The position numbers were made by a program, and so were the translations under genes. A stretch of DNA of 64,000 nt from an uncultured Ruminococcus sp. (GTDB lineage: Bacteria > Bacillota > Clostridia > Oscillospirales > Ruminococcaceae), in contig CADAHS010000003.1 of the NCBI GenBank assembly GCA_902787825.1, forward strand, positions 32,814-96,813. The letters are read 5' to 3'. The notes beneath the pieces were generated by a model, which saw only the letters and a list, made by a program, of their open reading frames with translations, did no database searches and was not told the origin of the DNA. Shown here in pieces: positions 24,312-32,485 of this stretch. Positions within the stretch are counted from its first letter, which is position 1. Each line of letters begins with the position of its first letter.

Positions 24312-25350
24312 TTTTAACTACCTCCTTTTCCTTATACGCAGAAACTACATTTTGATGAAAATCTTTTATTCTTTGAACAAGCGAGTTTGGAGAGCAAATA
24401 ATAGCCGTATCTGCATGAAACTTTCTGAAATATTGAAATGCTTGTTCTTCAGAACAATTAAAGTAGTAATAATGCTTCCCTTGATGCTCTTGTACACGGA
24501 TATATTGAGGTCTCCCTAGATATATACGGTTATATAGTTCCGTTCCTTTGTCATTCAATTCCACACATATCTCAACATCCGAATTGATCGCATACTGTGG
24601 TGCTGTATGTATAGTTCGCTCACATAATTTCTCCAGTTCTTTAGTAATCGGCGGAATGTTTGAAGTTGTCTTTACTGTTTTTATTCTGCTTAATCTATAC
24701 GAAATAACCTCTTGTCTGTTGGTTTTTGTATTTATTTCCGTACAGATCAAATAGTTGAACATTTCATCCTTACCAACAGCGATCTTGTACGGATTGACAT
24801 TATGGAACTGTTTGCTATCCTTTTTCAAAGAAAAAGCGATTGGGCACTTTTCCTCGCACAAATCCTGAATGCGCTGATACTTTTCCTGGAATAGTATCCG
24901 CTCTCTTTCCCACATGGGTTTTCGGAAAAAGCTAAGTATCATTCTTCGCAAATAATTAGATAAGCTGTCTCGTCCGGCTAACTCTTCTTTTTCAATCCAA
25001 CTAATGATACCTTCTGTGTCAGCTGTTGGTTTTAAAGATATCGCAACTGTCTTGGAGCTTTTATCATAATCCGAAAGTAGAAAATCATCTTTCAGTATCT
25101 CTTCAGCAATCTCTGACCGTTTGCTTTCCGACAGATTGCACTTGCTAAGAGTATTCACGATAGATTTCCTGACCTTTGAATTTTCGTCCCTATATATGTC
25201 ATGATAGCCACACAGCAGCATCGACAGAAACCTGTTACGATTGACCGTCCGGTTGTCCCTTTTCAGTATCTCAAATCTCATAGCATCAGTTATGATTTGA
25301 TCCTTGATTTCCACCGAAACATATATATTGATCTTTTCTCTATATCCCAT
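24304..25350 (-). CDS. WYL-domain regulator with ribbon-helix-helix N-terminus
   Basis: 348 residues. The start MGYREKINIYVSVEIKDQII resembles a ribbon-helix-helix DNA-binding segment. The middle and end (CPIAFSLKKDSKQFHNVNPY, then EVISYRLSRIKTVK) fit the beta-barrel WYL domain. The layout is like the WYL1 accessory proteins of Ruminococcus seen next to type VI-D CRISPR loci, but no cas13d or CRISPR array is in this window. It is likely a ligand-dependent repressor of its own operon. The promoter and 10-bp direct repeats lie just upstream. Confidence 0.65.
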   Translation of the reverse strand: MGYREKINIYVSVEIKDQIITDAMRFEILKRDNRTVNRNRFLSMLLCGYHDIYRDENSKVRKSIVNTLSKCNLSESKRSEIAEEILKDDFLLSDYDKSSKTVAISLKPTADTEGIISWIEKEELAGRDSLSNYLRRMILSFFRKPMWERERILFQEKYQRIQDLCEEKCPIAFSLKKDSKQFHNVNPYKIAVGKDEMFNYLICTEINTKTNRQEVISYRLSRIKTVKTTSNIPPITKELEKLCERTIHTAPQYAINSDVEICVELNDKGTELYNRIYLGRPQYIRVQEHQGKHYYYFNCSEEQAFQYFRKFHADTAIICSPNSLVQRIKDFHQNVVSAYKEKEVVKNV

Positions 25351-25380
25351 AATGATCTCCTTCCTATCGCCGCCCCAAAA

Positions 25381-25445
25381 AGGGGCTGAATTATTCTTTG
25401 CTTAAATTATATCATCTCGTATTTACGTTGTCAACAGGGGCTGAA
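25381..25445 (-). promoter_or_regulatory. WYL operon promoter flanked by direct repeats
   Basis: On the minus strand TTGACA (25434-25429), 17 bases, TATAAT (25411-25406), a perfect sigma-A promoter. AGGGGCTGAA occurs at 25381-25390 and again at 25436-25445, one copy on each side of the promoter. CCCC AAAAA GGGG (25374-25385) adds a short palindrome. These are candidate operators. Confidence 0.65.
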
Positions 25446-25464
25446 AATAATAACAAATCAGACA

Positions 25465-25493
25465 TTTTCATCTCGAAAAAATCTTGTTATAAT
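25465..25493 (+). promoter_or_regulatory. Possible promoter of the 116-aa protein gene
   Basis: A good -10 (TATAAT, 25488-25493) with a weak -35 (TTTTCA, 25465-25470), spacer 17. Confidence 0.45.
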
Positions 25494-25547
25494 GTTAGTA
25501 GAAGAGATAACAACACAAGACTGAAAGGTTTGACAAGGAGGCTTATT

Positions 25548-25898
25548 ATGGACAAGGTTATTGCAACGATCGCCGCAGAGGGAATACCGGCTTGCGTGTT
25601 AAAAATAGCTCTTAATGCCACCAAACTGCATGGTGGGGCTCGATTAACAAGAGCACTCTCATCAATTGGACCCGGAGGCATGATTGGCGGATTGCTTTCT
25701 CTGGGTGTGATCCAAGCCACTGCTTATTGCTTAACGAAAGAAGCAATTGAACGGATCTATATGAATGCAATCCGCCAAATGTATGAAGATGGGATATCAC
25801 ATGAAGAGATAATGTCAACTATTGACGAATACAGAATATCCCCGGAATTGAGGGATCGCTTAAAAAGTGAAGCGGTTTACTGTTCTACATCATACTAA
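25548..25898 (+). CDS. Small membrane-associated protein, paralogue of 26983 gene
   Basis: 116 residues from ATG 25548 (AAGGAGG six bases upstream). A hydrophobic Gly-rich middle (SIGPGGMIGGLLSLGVIQAT) is followed by an amphipathic region (EAIERIYMNAIRQMYEDGIS). The order of motifs (LTRALSSIG, GMI, ALT/CLT, IER-Y, DGIS-EE) matches the protein at 26983-27327 and defines an unnamed family. I do not know its function. It opens a run of four small genes between two HEPN-type genes. Confidence 0.72.
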   Translation: MDKVIATIAAEGIPACVLKIALNATKLHGGARLTRALSSIGPGGMIGGLLSLGVIQATAYCLTKEAIERIYMNAIRQMYEDGISHEEIMSTIDEYRISPELRDRLKSEAVYCSTSY

Positions 25899-25920
25899 CG
25901 ATCACAAGGAGGAAATACAT

Positions 25921-26160
25921 ATGAAACATACATGCTTGGTATGCGGCGGAGATATGAAGCACATCAAAGATAGAGACTGGGTCTGCACCGAGTGTGGTGC
26001 GGATGCCTGGATGGGTGATTACGGTTGCCTATGCTTTGATGCCGATTTGTTTGATGATGAAGACGACGAGATATATTACGATGATATCCCTGTAGGCTGT
26101 GCAGCATGCGGCGGAGACTACCCAAATTGCAAGACAAGCTGCCCTATGTTTGATGACTAG
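25921..26160 (+). CDS. Small acidic zinc-ribbon protein
   Basis: 79 residues. Cys pairs CLVCGG and CTECG at the start form a zinc ribbon. An acidic stretch (DLFDDEDDEIYYDD) separates them from CAACGG and C-x3-C near the end. ATG 25921 has AAGGAGG nine bases upstream and lies 22 bases after the preceding gene. It is probably a metal-binding adaptor or nucleic-acid-mimic-like acidic protein. The role is unknown. Confidence 0.75.
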   Translation: MKHTCLVCGGDMKHIKDRDWVCTECGADAWMGDYGCLCFDADLFDDEDDEIYYDDIPVGCAACGGDYPNCKTSCPMFDD

Positions 26161-26194
26161 TACATAACCATACGTTTTAGTACTCAACTTTAAA

Positions 26195-26228
26195 AATAGA
26201 GCTGCCCACAGTTGACAGCTCTATTTTC
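26195..26228 (+). terminator. Rho-independent terminator
   Basis: AATAGAGCTG / CAGCTCTATT (26195-26204, 26216-26225) followed by TTCTCC, with AAAA before it. It ends the two-gene unit 25548-26160. Confidence 0.75.
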
Positions 26229-26364
26229 TCCACTGGAATCCATTTTTATATTGCCGTATTTTTGTGTGTTATACTGAAATCACAAAAGGAAACCGAGGTA
26301 ACACACGATTATGCTGCTGACTGCCAAAACACACGAAACTACAAAATGATAGGAGGGAAATAAT

Positions 26365-26586
26365 ATGCAGATGTGTCCGGATTGCGACAGAGTATACGAC
26401 GAATCGGAGTACAGCAGATGCCCATACTGTTCCGGTGAGTTGTCAATGGAAACAGGCGAAACGAAGGTAAAAAACTGCCCTAATTGCGGAGGTATTATGT
26501 ATTGGGATGATGAATGGCTTTGTTCAAATTGCGACCACACCATCGACACCGACGAGGATGATTATGACTTCATTGCAGTTGATTGA
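26365..26586 (+). CDS. Small acidic zinc-ribbon protein
   Basis: 73 residues with three CxxC pairs (CPDCDRVYDE, CPYCSGELS, CPNCGG) and a fourth (CSNCDH), ending in an acidic tail (TIDTDEDDYDFIAVD). ATG 26365 has AGGAGGG. It has the same design as the 79-residue protein at 25921 (Cys pairs plus acidic tail) without close sequence match. It begins a three-gene run with the two genes that follow. Confidence 0.75.
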   Translation: MQMCPDCDRVYDESEYSRCPYCSGELSMETGETKVKNCPNCGGIMYWDDEWLCSNCDHTIDTDEDDYDFIAVD

Positions 26587-26626
26587 GAATAGTGCTAAAT
26601 AAGATCAAAACAAGGAGAGGATAAAC

Positions 26627-26959
26627 ATGAATATAACAAACGAAGAAAAGAACCTGCTGGCAAAACTCGCAAGCGGTGAACTTGACGGACAGGTGGGCGA
26701 AGAAAGCCTCGACACAGATCGCAAGGATATATACTGCGGTATGTTCATCAAGAACGGCGAGCCTGTTGCATACCTTCAGACGGAAGCACCGAGGTTTATT
26801 GGCGGCAAGGAAAACGAGAAGATACCCGGAAAGCGTTCCGAGAAACTCTACAACACCGACGAGTATAAGCTGGAGTTCCTGCGTGAATATGGCTGGCTTA
26901 TGGATGATGAAGATGCACGCAAATACAGTATGAAGTTCAGATCCGAAAAAAGATCATAA
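26627..26959 (+). CDS. Hypothetical acidic protein
   Basis: 110 residues, all soluble, beginning MNITNEEKNLLAKLASGELD and ending with a charged tail (DARKYSMKFRSEKRS). It has a good ribosome site (AAGGAG). No motif is recognised. It is spaced 40 bases from the zinc-ribbon gene and 23 bases from the next, so it belongs to one operon. Confidence 0.65.
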   Translation: MNITNEEKNLLAKLASGELDGQVGEESLDTDRKDIYCGMFIKNGEPVAYLQTEAPRFIGGKENEKIPGKRSEKLYNTDEYKLEFLREYGWLMDDEDARKYSMKFRSEKRS

Positions 26960-26982
26960 GGAACAGGATATCAGGTGATAAA

Positions 26983-27327
26983 ATGGACAGGCTTATTCCT
27001 ACGGCTATCGGAACAACAGTTATGGTCTGCATATTGAAATACATCACAATTTCAATAAGTCCCGAGGGAGAATACCAATTGAACAGGGCTCTTTCAATGC
27101 TCGGCGTGGACGGTATGATCGTGCTTTTCGTGATCCTGTTCATCGTGTATGCTCTCACAAGAGACATCGTCGAGAGGTGCTATATCCACAGAGTACATAG
27201 GCTGCTTGACGAAGGAGTTTCACCCGAGCTGGTGATCAGCGCCATTGAATCGCAGCACATATCACTTTTGATGAAAGCGATCCTGCTTGATGAGATCGAG
27301 AAGTATGCAGGCTATAAGGTGTGGTAG
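26983..27327 (+). CDS. Small membrane protein, paralogue of 25548 gene
   Basis: 114 residues. It has one strong hydrophobic segment (MIVLFVILFIVYALTRDIVE, about 45-65) after LNRALSMLGVDG, then an amphipathic tail (VHRLLDEGVSPELVISAIES). Motif by motif it matches the 116-residue protein at 25548, so the two flank the zinc-ribbon genes symmetrically. It has a weak ribosome site (AGGTGAT). It may anchor the operon's products at the membrane. The function is unknown. Confidence 0.7.
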   Translation: MDRLIPTAIGTTVMVCILKYITISISPEGEYQLNRALSMLGVDGMIVLFVILFIVYALTRDIVERCYIHRVHRLLDEGVSPELVISAIESQHISLLMKAILLDEIEKYAGYKVW

Positions 27328-27390
27328 GTCGGAGATGCAAGCGGCTTCATCCCATGGTGCAATCTGAAAACAATTGTATAGAATTATACA

Positions 27391-27427
27391 AGCAGTGCTT
27401 ACAAAACAGTGAGCACTGCTTTTTTTG
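27391..27427 (+). terminator. Rho-independent terminator
   Basis: AGCAGTGCT / AGCACTGCT (27391-27399, 27412-27420) followed by TTTTTT. It ends the 26365-27327 operon. Confidence 0.88.
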
Positions 27428-27496
27428 TTGTGCATAAATTCATAACCGATGGCACTTGTACAACTCGATATGAGTGACTCAACAAATAAAAAAGGG

Positions 27497-27525
27497 TTGA
27501 CGCTTGAACAAATACAATATATAAT
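27497..27525 (+). promoter_or_regulatory. Promoter of the large HEPN protein gene
   Basis: TTGACG at 27497-27502 and TATAAT at 27520-27525, spacer 17. Transcription would start just before the 24-codon leader ORF. Confidence 0.7.
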
Positions 27526-27534
27526 TGAGGAAGG

Positions 27535-27609
27535 ATGATGCGTGAGCAAATCCAATATCGTCATTTTCTTGATTTCATAGCTCTGTGCTTATTATTATAC
27601 CCGAGGTGA
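27535..27609 (+). CDS. Possible 24-residue leader peptide
   Basis: ATG ATG at 27535/27538 directly after GAGGAAGG. The frame encodes a hydrophobic-ended peptide (REQIQYRHFLDFIALCLLLY) and stops inside the ribosome site of the following gene (GAGGTGA). This is the arrangement of translationally coupled leaders. Because the transcript would begin only a few bases upstream, its ribosome site may be incomplete. Confidence 0.35.
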   Translation: MMREQIQYRHFLDFIALCLLLYPR

Positions 27610-27615
27610 ATTATA

Positions 27616-29508
27616 ATGGATTCGAATTATAAAACCATACTGGACAAACAGATAAAAGAATTTTTAAAAGCAATAAAATATAAAGTAAGTATTGATCGTA
27701 AAACTATACACCCATTCACACCAGATTATCCAATATTCATGCCAGAAGAAAGTTTTAACGATAGTGAGAAAGCATATTATCAAGGAGTATTATCTTGGTA
27801 TATCAGAGATTTTTTAATTACAGGAATTCTAACCAGATGGCTTAAAACATCAGGACGAAAGTGCTATGTATTAAAGGCATCAGATCGAAAATGCTATGTA
27901 TTCAGAAGAGGCAAATACAGAAAAGCCCCGTTCATGTATTCAAACACAGCCTTCGGACGTGATTATCCCTTCGCTTTTATTGTTGAAAACAAGAACGGTA
28001 GAATCGGATATCGCTATTCAACTATAGAAGATTATTCACATCTGCCCAGTTTCAATATACCGATAGAGCCTTACTCTGATTTGAAAATACTATCTCTGTT
28101 TAGTAAATACCGAATCAATAAAATTACTACAATTGAATGGGAAAACACAACATCACTAACTAGCAGACATAAGTGTAATATCAGGAATGATGAACTCTCA
28201 AAGCACATAGATTATATCACAATATGTGGATTCATAACCGAGTATTTCTCAGATGAATTATGTCAGTACTATATAAACAGCATTAGGAAGGCCGTTGAAG
28301 AAGCCTATAAAGAAATCGGATACCAAACAGTCTCTAACCTATCACCTAAACATTTATCTGATTTCAGAGAACAAATAATAAAAGATTTGGAAGAGTTTAA
28401 TTTAAAAAACACTCATTATTCTAAGTTTAGCGGAGATGGAAACTTGGAACATATTAAGCTCGACCTGTTACAGCAAAATGACTATGACATAATTTCAAAT
28501 ATATGCTTTAATAACAAGATCGTGTATTCTTTGACAGGGCAACATGATTTTGCTAAATGTTTTATTACATCCGAACACTTATATCATATTTTTAAAACTG
28601 ATAGCCAGTGTTATTATGATTATTCAGCTATTGTTAGTGGATATCTTAAATCTGTTGAGTTGTTACTTAAAGAGGCACTGGATGCTACTTTTTCGCATCC
28701 AAACCATGAAAGGCTTTGGATGAAAGGAAAAAAGGATCATCTCAGCGATGATGACATATACCTCAATGATGATGATCCAAAAAAATTATGGCGCTATGAT
28801 CTTAAAAGCCAATCAAAAGAGAAAAACAAGTCAAGCAAGGAGAATAACAAACAGTACAGTTCAATCCAGCTTAAATTAGTTGAAATTAACAAGGGCCATT
28901 TTTCAGAAGAGATGGGTCCGTTAATATGGTTCCTTGATGAAGATGAAAATACATATGGGTGGAATATATCAGATGCGAGCAAACGCATTTTGATAAAATG
29001 TCTCAAAAACTATAATCAAGGATGTCGTAATGCATACTTTCATAAAAAAATAATAAGTGATTTTAATATTGTAGAAGCAATAAGAACTAACACCATTTTA
29101 TGTTTGCTATATCTTCTTGGCGGCTATAAAATTTATGACACTCCACCTGTCGAGGCTACTAACCATACAGCCGTTGATCAAGAATATAACCGCTTCTACA
29201 AGGCTGTAAAAAAGATACCAAGTTCAGTTGATCGTTTCGTTATTAAGCCATATAACCAAGACGAAATAATGGCAATACGCTTTTATGATCAAAATAAAAC
29301 CGAGTATGACGATATCGGAAATATAATTACATGGATAGAGTTTGCCATAGTTGATTCACTCTCTATAGTGGACTACAGACAATTCTTAACTCAGATCCAG
29401 CCTGGTCAAAAACTAACTATTTCAAAAGATAACATACCGGAAAAGATGTGGCGTATCTTTGACAATGGTCAAGAGATCAAACGTGTCGAGATTAATTGGA
29501 AAGCTTAA
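27616..29508 (+). CDS. Large HEPN-motif protein, probable defence effector
   Basis: 630 residues, AT-rich and rich in Asn, Tyr and Lys compared with its neighbours, which suggests transfer. Around residues 335-360 a helical section (AIVSGYLKSVELLLKEALDA) begins a region that ends with GCRNAYFHKKIISD, where R471 and H476 form the R-x4-H motif of HEPN RNases. A basic stretch (KSQSKEKNKSSKENNKQYSS) lies between. The N-terminal 300 residues show no family I recognise. HEPN proteins of this type usually cut RNA during phage infection or toxin action. It stands alone after a terminator. Confidence 0.6.
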   Translation: MDSNYKTILDKQIKEFLKAIKYKVSIDRKTIHPFTPDYPIFMPEESFNDSEKAYYQGVLSWYIRDFLITGILTRWLKTSGRKCYVLKASDRKCYVFRRGKYRKAPFMYSNTAFGRDYPFAFIVENKNGRIGYRYSTIEDYSHLPSFNIPIEPYSDLKILSLFSKYRINKITTIEWENTTSLTSRHKCNIRNDELSKHIDYITICGFITEYFSDELCQYYINSIRKAVEEAYKEIGYQTVSNLSPKHLSDFREQIIKDLEEFNLKNTHYSKFSGDGNLEHIKLDLLQQNDYDIISNICFNNKIVYSLTGQHDFAKCFITSEHLYHIFKTDSQCYYDYSAIVSGYLKSVELLLKEALDATFSHPNHERLWMKGKKDHLSDDDIYLNDDDPKKLWRYDLKSQSKEKNKSSKENNKQYSSIQLKLVEINKGHFSEEMGPLIWFLDEDENTYGWNISDASKRILIKCLKNYNQGCRNAYFHKKIISDFNIVEAIRTNTILCLLYLLGGYKIYDTPPVEATNHTAVDQEYNRFYKAVKKIPSSVDRFVIKPYNQDEIMAIRFYDQNKTEYDDIGNIITWIEFAIVDSLSIVDYRQFLTQIQPGQKLTISKDNIPEKMWRIFDNGQEIKRVEINWKA

Positions 29509-29673
29509 TATTTGACTTTAGCGCATCCGAAAGAGCCTTTCCCAAACTCCACCCTTATGTTCCCGTCAAAATGACGGACAGCTCAAATGGCGCAGATACG
29601 GTGATTGGCGCAACGCTTATATGCTTGTTTCATCATCAAATCTCTGATTTTAATGACAGATGTCAAAATCCTG
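29509..29673. other. Gap after the HEPN gene
   Basis: No gene or clear terminator seen. The sequence changes here from AT-rich to balanced composition, which may mark the edge of an inserted block. Confidence 0.35.
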
Positions 29674-29702
29674 TTGACATCAGCTGTCACACCCGCTATA
29701 CT
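29674..29702 (+). promoter_or_regulatory. Consensus promoter of a structured leader
   Basis: TTGACA at 29674-29679 and TATACT at 29697-29702, spacer 17. Confidence 0.65.
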
Positions 29703-29708
29703 TGTACA

Positions 29709-30125
29709 CCGATACAACTTAAATACAGATACAACAGGAATCTTAACAAAACGAGCAAGCGGAGCAGCAGGTAGGTATCGCCAGGCTGGCTACCAAGCGG
29801 GGGCGGCATCCGAAAGGGTGTTGATTCACAAAGCAACGCATAGGTGTTTTATCTGTCAACGTGTGAAGTATGTACTGACAAATAACACCGCTGCATTTAT
29901 GTGACAAAGCAGCTTGCCGTCAAATCGAGTATACGGAGACCGGTCAATATGACTGAGTACTACTGTGACCGCAAAATGTTTTACTTCATCTGCACAAAAG
30001 TGTGTACGGTCAGACCAAGGGATAATTACGTCCCGATGACAGTAAAACATATACTCCGCTGCTTGAAAGAATTGAATATTGATCACAGATCCTTCTTCCG
30101 AAGTTTTCGGAGGAAGGATTTTTTG
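29709..30125 (+). ncRNA. Attenuator-like leader RNA ending in a terminator
   Basis: From the promoter at 29674 about 415 bases run without a plausible gene to the strong terminator at 30082-30125. Several stems are visible, for example GGTAG / CTACC at 29771-29795 and short GC stems up to 29850. An ORF of 79 codons (29949-30188, MTEYYCDRKMFYFICTKVCT) reads through the terminator and could be an attenuation peptide. What lies behind the terminator is the 5' end of a mobile-element AAA-ATPase gene, so the leader probably belonged to it. Confidence 0.4.
30082..30125 (+). terminator. Strong terminator/attenuator hairpin
   Basis: ATCCTTCTTCCGAA / TTCGGAGGAAGGAT with loop GTT, followed by TTTTT. 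Confidence 0.85.
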
Positions 30126-30211
30126 TTGTCCAAAATTAAAAGGAGTGAGTCCGATGTAAAATACGTTATTGCAAAAAGAAAAAACTGAAACAAAGCAAGG
30201 GGGAATGTCTA

Positions 30212-30445
30212 TTGGAAAACAAAGTTGAGATCGTAAGCAGTGAAACGCTGATGATGACCGAGTATCCCGCATCACAGTTCTGTGTGGACACGCTTATCGG
30301 AACGGGCTGCTACATCGTGGCAGGCGTACCCAAGATAGGCAAAAGCAAGATCCACTGTCATGTCGGCAACGACCACTTCAACACAGCATACCTCAAACCG
30401 ATAAAAATGACTGTTCAGAGAGCTAACCAGTGTGCATCAAAATAA
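30212..30445 (+). pseudogene. 5' fragment of a RepA-like AAA ATPase of integrative elements
   Basis: From TTG 30212 (GGGGGAATG upstream) the frame reads LIGTGCYIVAGVPKIGKS, the Walker A region with which Tn1549-type RepA/AAA-ATPases begin (VAGxPKxGKS). Right after the Walker A lysine the similarity ends and the frame runs into unrelated sequence for about 25 codons. The rest of the protein (normally over 300 residues) is missing, so this is a truncated copy. Confidence 0.65.
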
Positions 30446-30473
30446 TGACATTCCCGTGTGCAGGTGCTATAAT
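30445..30473 (+). promoter_or_regulatory. Promoter of the esterase lipoprotein gene
   Basis: ATGACA at 30445-30450 and TATAAT at 30468-30473, spacer 17. The block resembles 666-694 in sequence. It leaves a long leader of about 210 bases. Confidence 0.55.
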
Positions 30474-30692
30474 AAAGGTGCGGCACAACTTAATACGGGT
30501 TTATATGATAAGTATACGCTTTTACTATTGGTAAAAGTGCATGCTCTTTTTTCGTATGCCTTGCCGTTTCACCGCTCTGACATACTGTTTCACACACTTC
30601 CTATTTTTCTACCATCTTTTATTCACAATATGGTTATAACATTTAACTTAGCAAGGCTCATGCCTTTAATATCATGGGGGAGAGAAAATACA

Positions 30693-32165
30693 ATGCAAAG
30701 ACTATTATCATTCACGCTCGTTATCGTGATGCTGATCGGACTTACGGCTTGCGGCGACAAAAATGCGAGTGACACAGACAAGAAAGAACAGGCGCAGGCA
30801 TCGGTGCTTGTCAGCAAGATGACCGAGACAGAGAAAAAGCGAACATCTATTCACGAGCTGACGCTGCTCGATAAGCCGAAAGAGGAACAGGACACTGTAC
30901 AGCACAAGGTGGGTATACAGATGCACACCGTCACAAAACAAGAGCATATTGACAACCTGAAGCACGCACTCGAAGACAAGCTGATAACTCAGGAGGAATA
31001 TGACAAACAATCCAAGGATTTCACGGAATACTCCTATCCGATGAAAACATATATCGACGGACACGCAGTTGACGTTGAAGCGTTTATCATTCAGAATTTT
31101 GCACAGCAGGACGGACCGCTCGAATTCAAGGCTCCTGACGCATCCGGAACTGATAAAACAGTGCAGATCAGCGTTAAGAATTTTGATGAGTATCTTAAGT
31201 GGCTCTACCGTTACCGTCTGGCAGCAGGCGACAGCGACGAGCAGGCAAAATCGGCGGTCAAGCAGGCAGAGCTTGTAAAGGATGCGCTTGCAAACAAGAC
31301 CTATGAGACTGTGCCCGAGAAAGAAGATCAGGTGACATACGGCGGATACGATCCTTTTTCAGATATGCGCAGCAAGTGGGAATTTGACAGCGACAGGGCA
31401 AATGAAATAAAAGACCGCATAAAAGAGATAAGCATTTACGATGAACAGCTCGACACCGAATTCCTTGCTCATGTTGTACTGCCAAAAGACTATGACAAGG
31501 ACAAGGTCTACCCTGTCTATTTCCTCACCGATGCCGTGTGGCGTTTCGGCGATGCTCTGGAGCTCTCAAAGAAAGCTGATGAGGGCAAATGCGGTGATGT
31601 GATATTTGTGACACTGGGATTCGGTTATCACCTTGACGGCAGCAACAATAGTGTGCGTGGACAGTATCTGCTGGACGAGCGTGCAAAGCTGCTTGATTTC
31701 ATCACCGACGACCTTATGCCGTACATCTCCGAGAACTTTAAGATAGACTGCAAAAAGTCTACTCTCTACGGTCATTCAAACGGCGGCGTTTTCGCTCACT
31801 ATGCGCTGTTCAATTCGGATAAATACGAGAACCAGCCATTTGGTGCGTACATCATCGGCAGCCCGGCTTTCTGGGGCTCGTATGATGCAGGCATCGACAA
31901 GCAGACCTGCGACAGCGATTACGGCTACTGGGACAGAAAGCAGACGCTTGACAAAGACGTTTTCCTGTGTGCAGGCAGCCAGGAAGACCCTGACTACACC
32001 GACCTTTACAACGGCAACCCGACCACGCTGCAAGGACTTGCAGCACTGAAAGAAAGACTTGATAAGCACAACAAACAGTGCAAGTACAAGCTGTACGAAT
32101 CGCACCATTACCAGTATATTCCCGAAATGCTCGATGAATGGCTGACCGAGCACTATGCAAAATAG
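30693..32165 (+). CDS. Secreted lipoprotein with esterase (alpha/beta-hydrolase) domain
   Basis: 490 residues. A lipoprotein signal (LSFTLVIVMLIGLTACGDKN) is followed by an unassigned charged region (about 25-230). The C-terminal part (about 240-485) resembles the esterase D / enterochelin esterase family: LDTEFLAHVVLPKDYDKDKV, the nucleophile elbow GHSNGG, and a final His in YESHHYQYIPEML. It is probably a cell-surface ester hydrolase, perhaps on acetylated or feruloylated glycans. The substrate is not evident. The ATG at 30693 has GGGGGAGAG upstream. Upstream in-frame ATGs lack the signal peptide. Confidence 0.85.
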   Translation: MQRLLSFTLVIVMLIGLTACGDKNASDTDKKEQAQASVLVSKMTETEKKRTSIHELTLLDKPKEEQDTVQHKVGIQMHTVTKQEHIDNLKHALEDKLITQEEYDKQSKDFTEYSYPMKTYIDGHAVDVEAFIIQNFAQQDGPLEFKAPDASGTDKTVQISVKNFDEYLKWLYRYRLAAGDSDEQAKSAVKQAELVKDALANKTYETVPEKEDQVTYGGYDPFSDMRSKWEFDSDRANEIKDRIKEISIYDEQLDTEFLAHVVLPKDYDKDKVYPVYFLTDAVWRFGDALELSKKADEGKCGDVIFVTLGFGYHLDGSNNSVRGQYLLDERAKLLDFITDDLMPYISENFKIDCKKSTLYGHSNGGVFAHYALFNSDKYENQPFGAYIIGSPAFWGSYDAGIDKQTCDSDYGYWDRKQTLDKDVFLCAGSQEDPDYTDLYNGNPTTLQGLAALKERLDKHNKQCKYKLYESHHYQYIPEMLDEWLTEHYAK

Positions 32166-32169
32166 GATA

Positions 32170-32213
32170 GACCGCACCTGCGCTGTATGCTATATACGAG
32201 CACGGGTGCGGTC
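32170..32213 (+). terminator. Hairpin after the esterase gene
   Basis: GACCGCACC / GGTGCGGTC arms with a 25-base loop. No clear T-tract follows, so termination is only likely. Confidence 0.45.
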
Positions 32214-32339
32214 TCGCTGTAGATCTATGTATTTTATGTGTCATTTTTCAAGACAGATCGGATCGCCGCACACCTCTCAAACAGCGCAGGGATAGCCTTT
32301 GCGGAGCCGTAAGCGTCAATAAGCGTCAAAATAAGCGGC

Positions 32340-32485
32340 AAACCCGATTTCCGGGCAAAAAAAGCACGCATCTGCGGTGCTTTTTCGCCAGTTCCTGCGG
32401 CGATTCTGTCATAAGGGGCTATGTCGTAATATGGTGTAATATCGAGCAGTATCGTGCCGAAATAAAGACCAAACAAAAACCAAGG
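32340..32485. repeat. Integrative-element end repeat (partial)
   Basis: About 75 percent like 41365-41500: CACGCATCTGCGGTG, TCCTGCGGCGATTCTGTCA, AAGGGGCTAT, and the arm-like AAAGACCAAACAAAAACCAA (11-bp period). GCGGCAAAC just before it matches part of the tRNA-Leu core. It is probably the left end of an older insertion. Any ORF here on the minus strand is spurious. Confidence 0.55.

Noticed and set aside
24304-25350. Accessory gene of a type VI-D (Cas13d) CRISPR system
   Set aside because: The WYL protein resembles WYL1, but no cas13d-sized HEPN nuclease with two R-x4-H motifs and no repeat array lie in the window. The 630-aa protein has one such motif only.
25867-25920. Upstream extension of the zinc-ribbon protein start
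   Set aside because: The frame is open but overlaps the previous gene. The ATG at 25921 has a perfect ribosome site.
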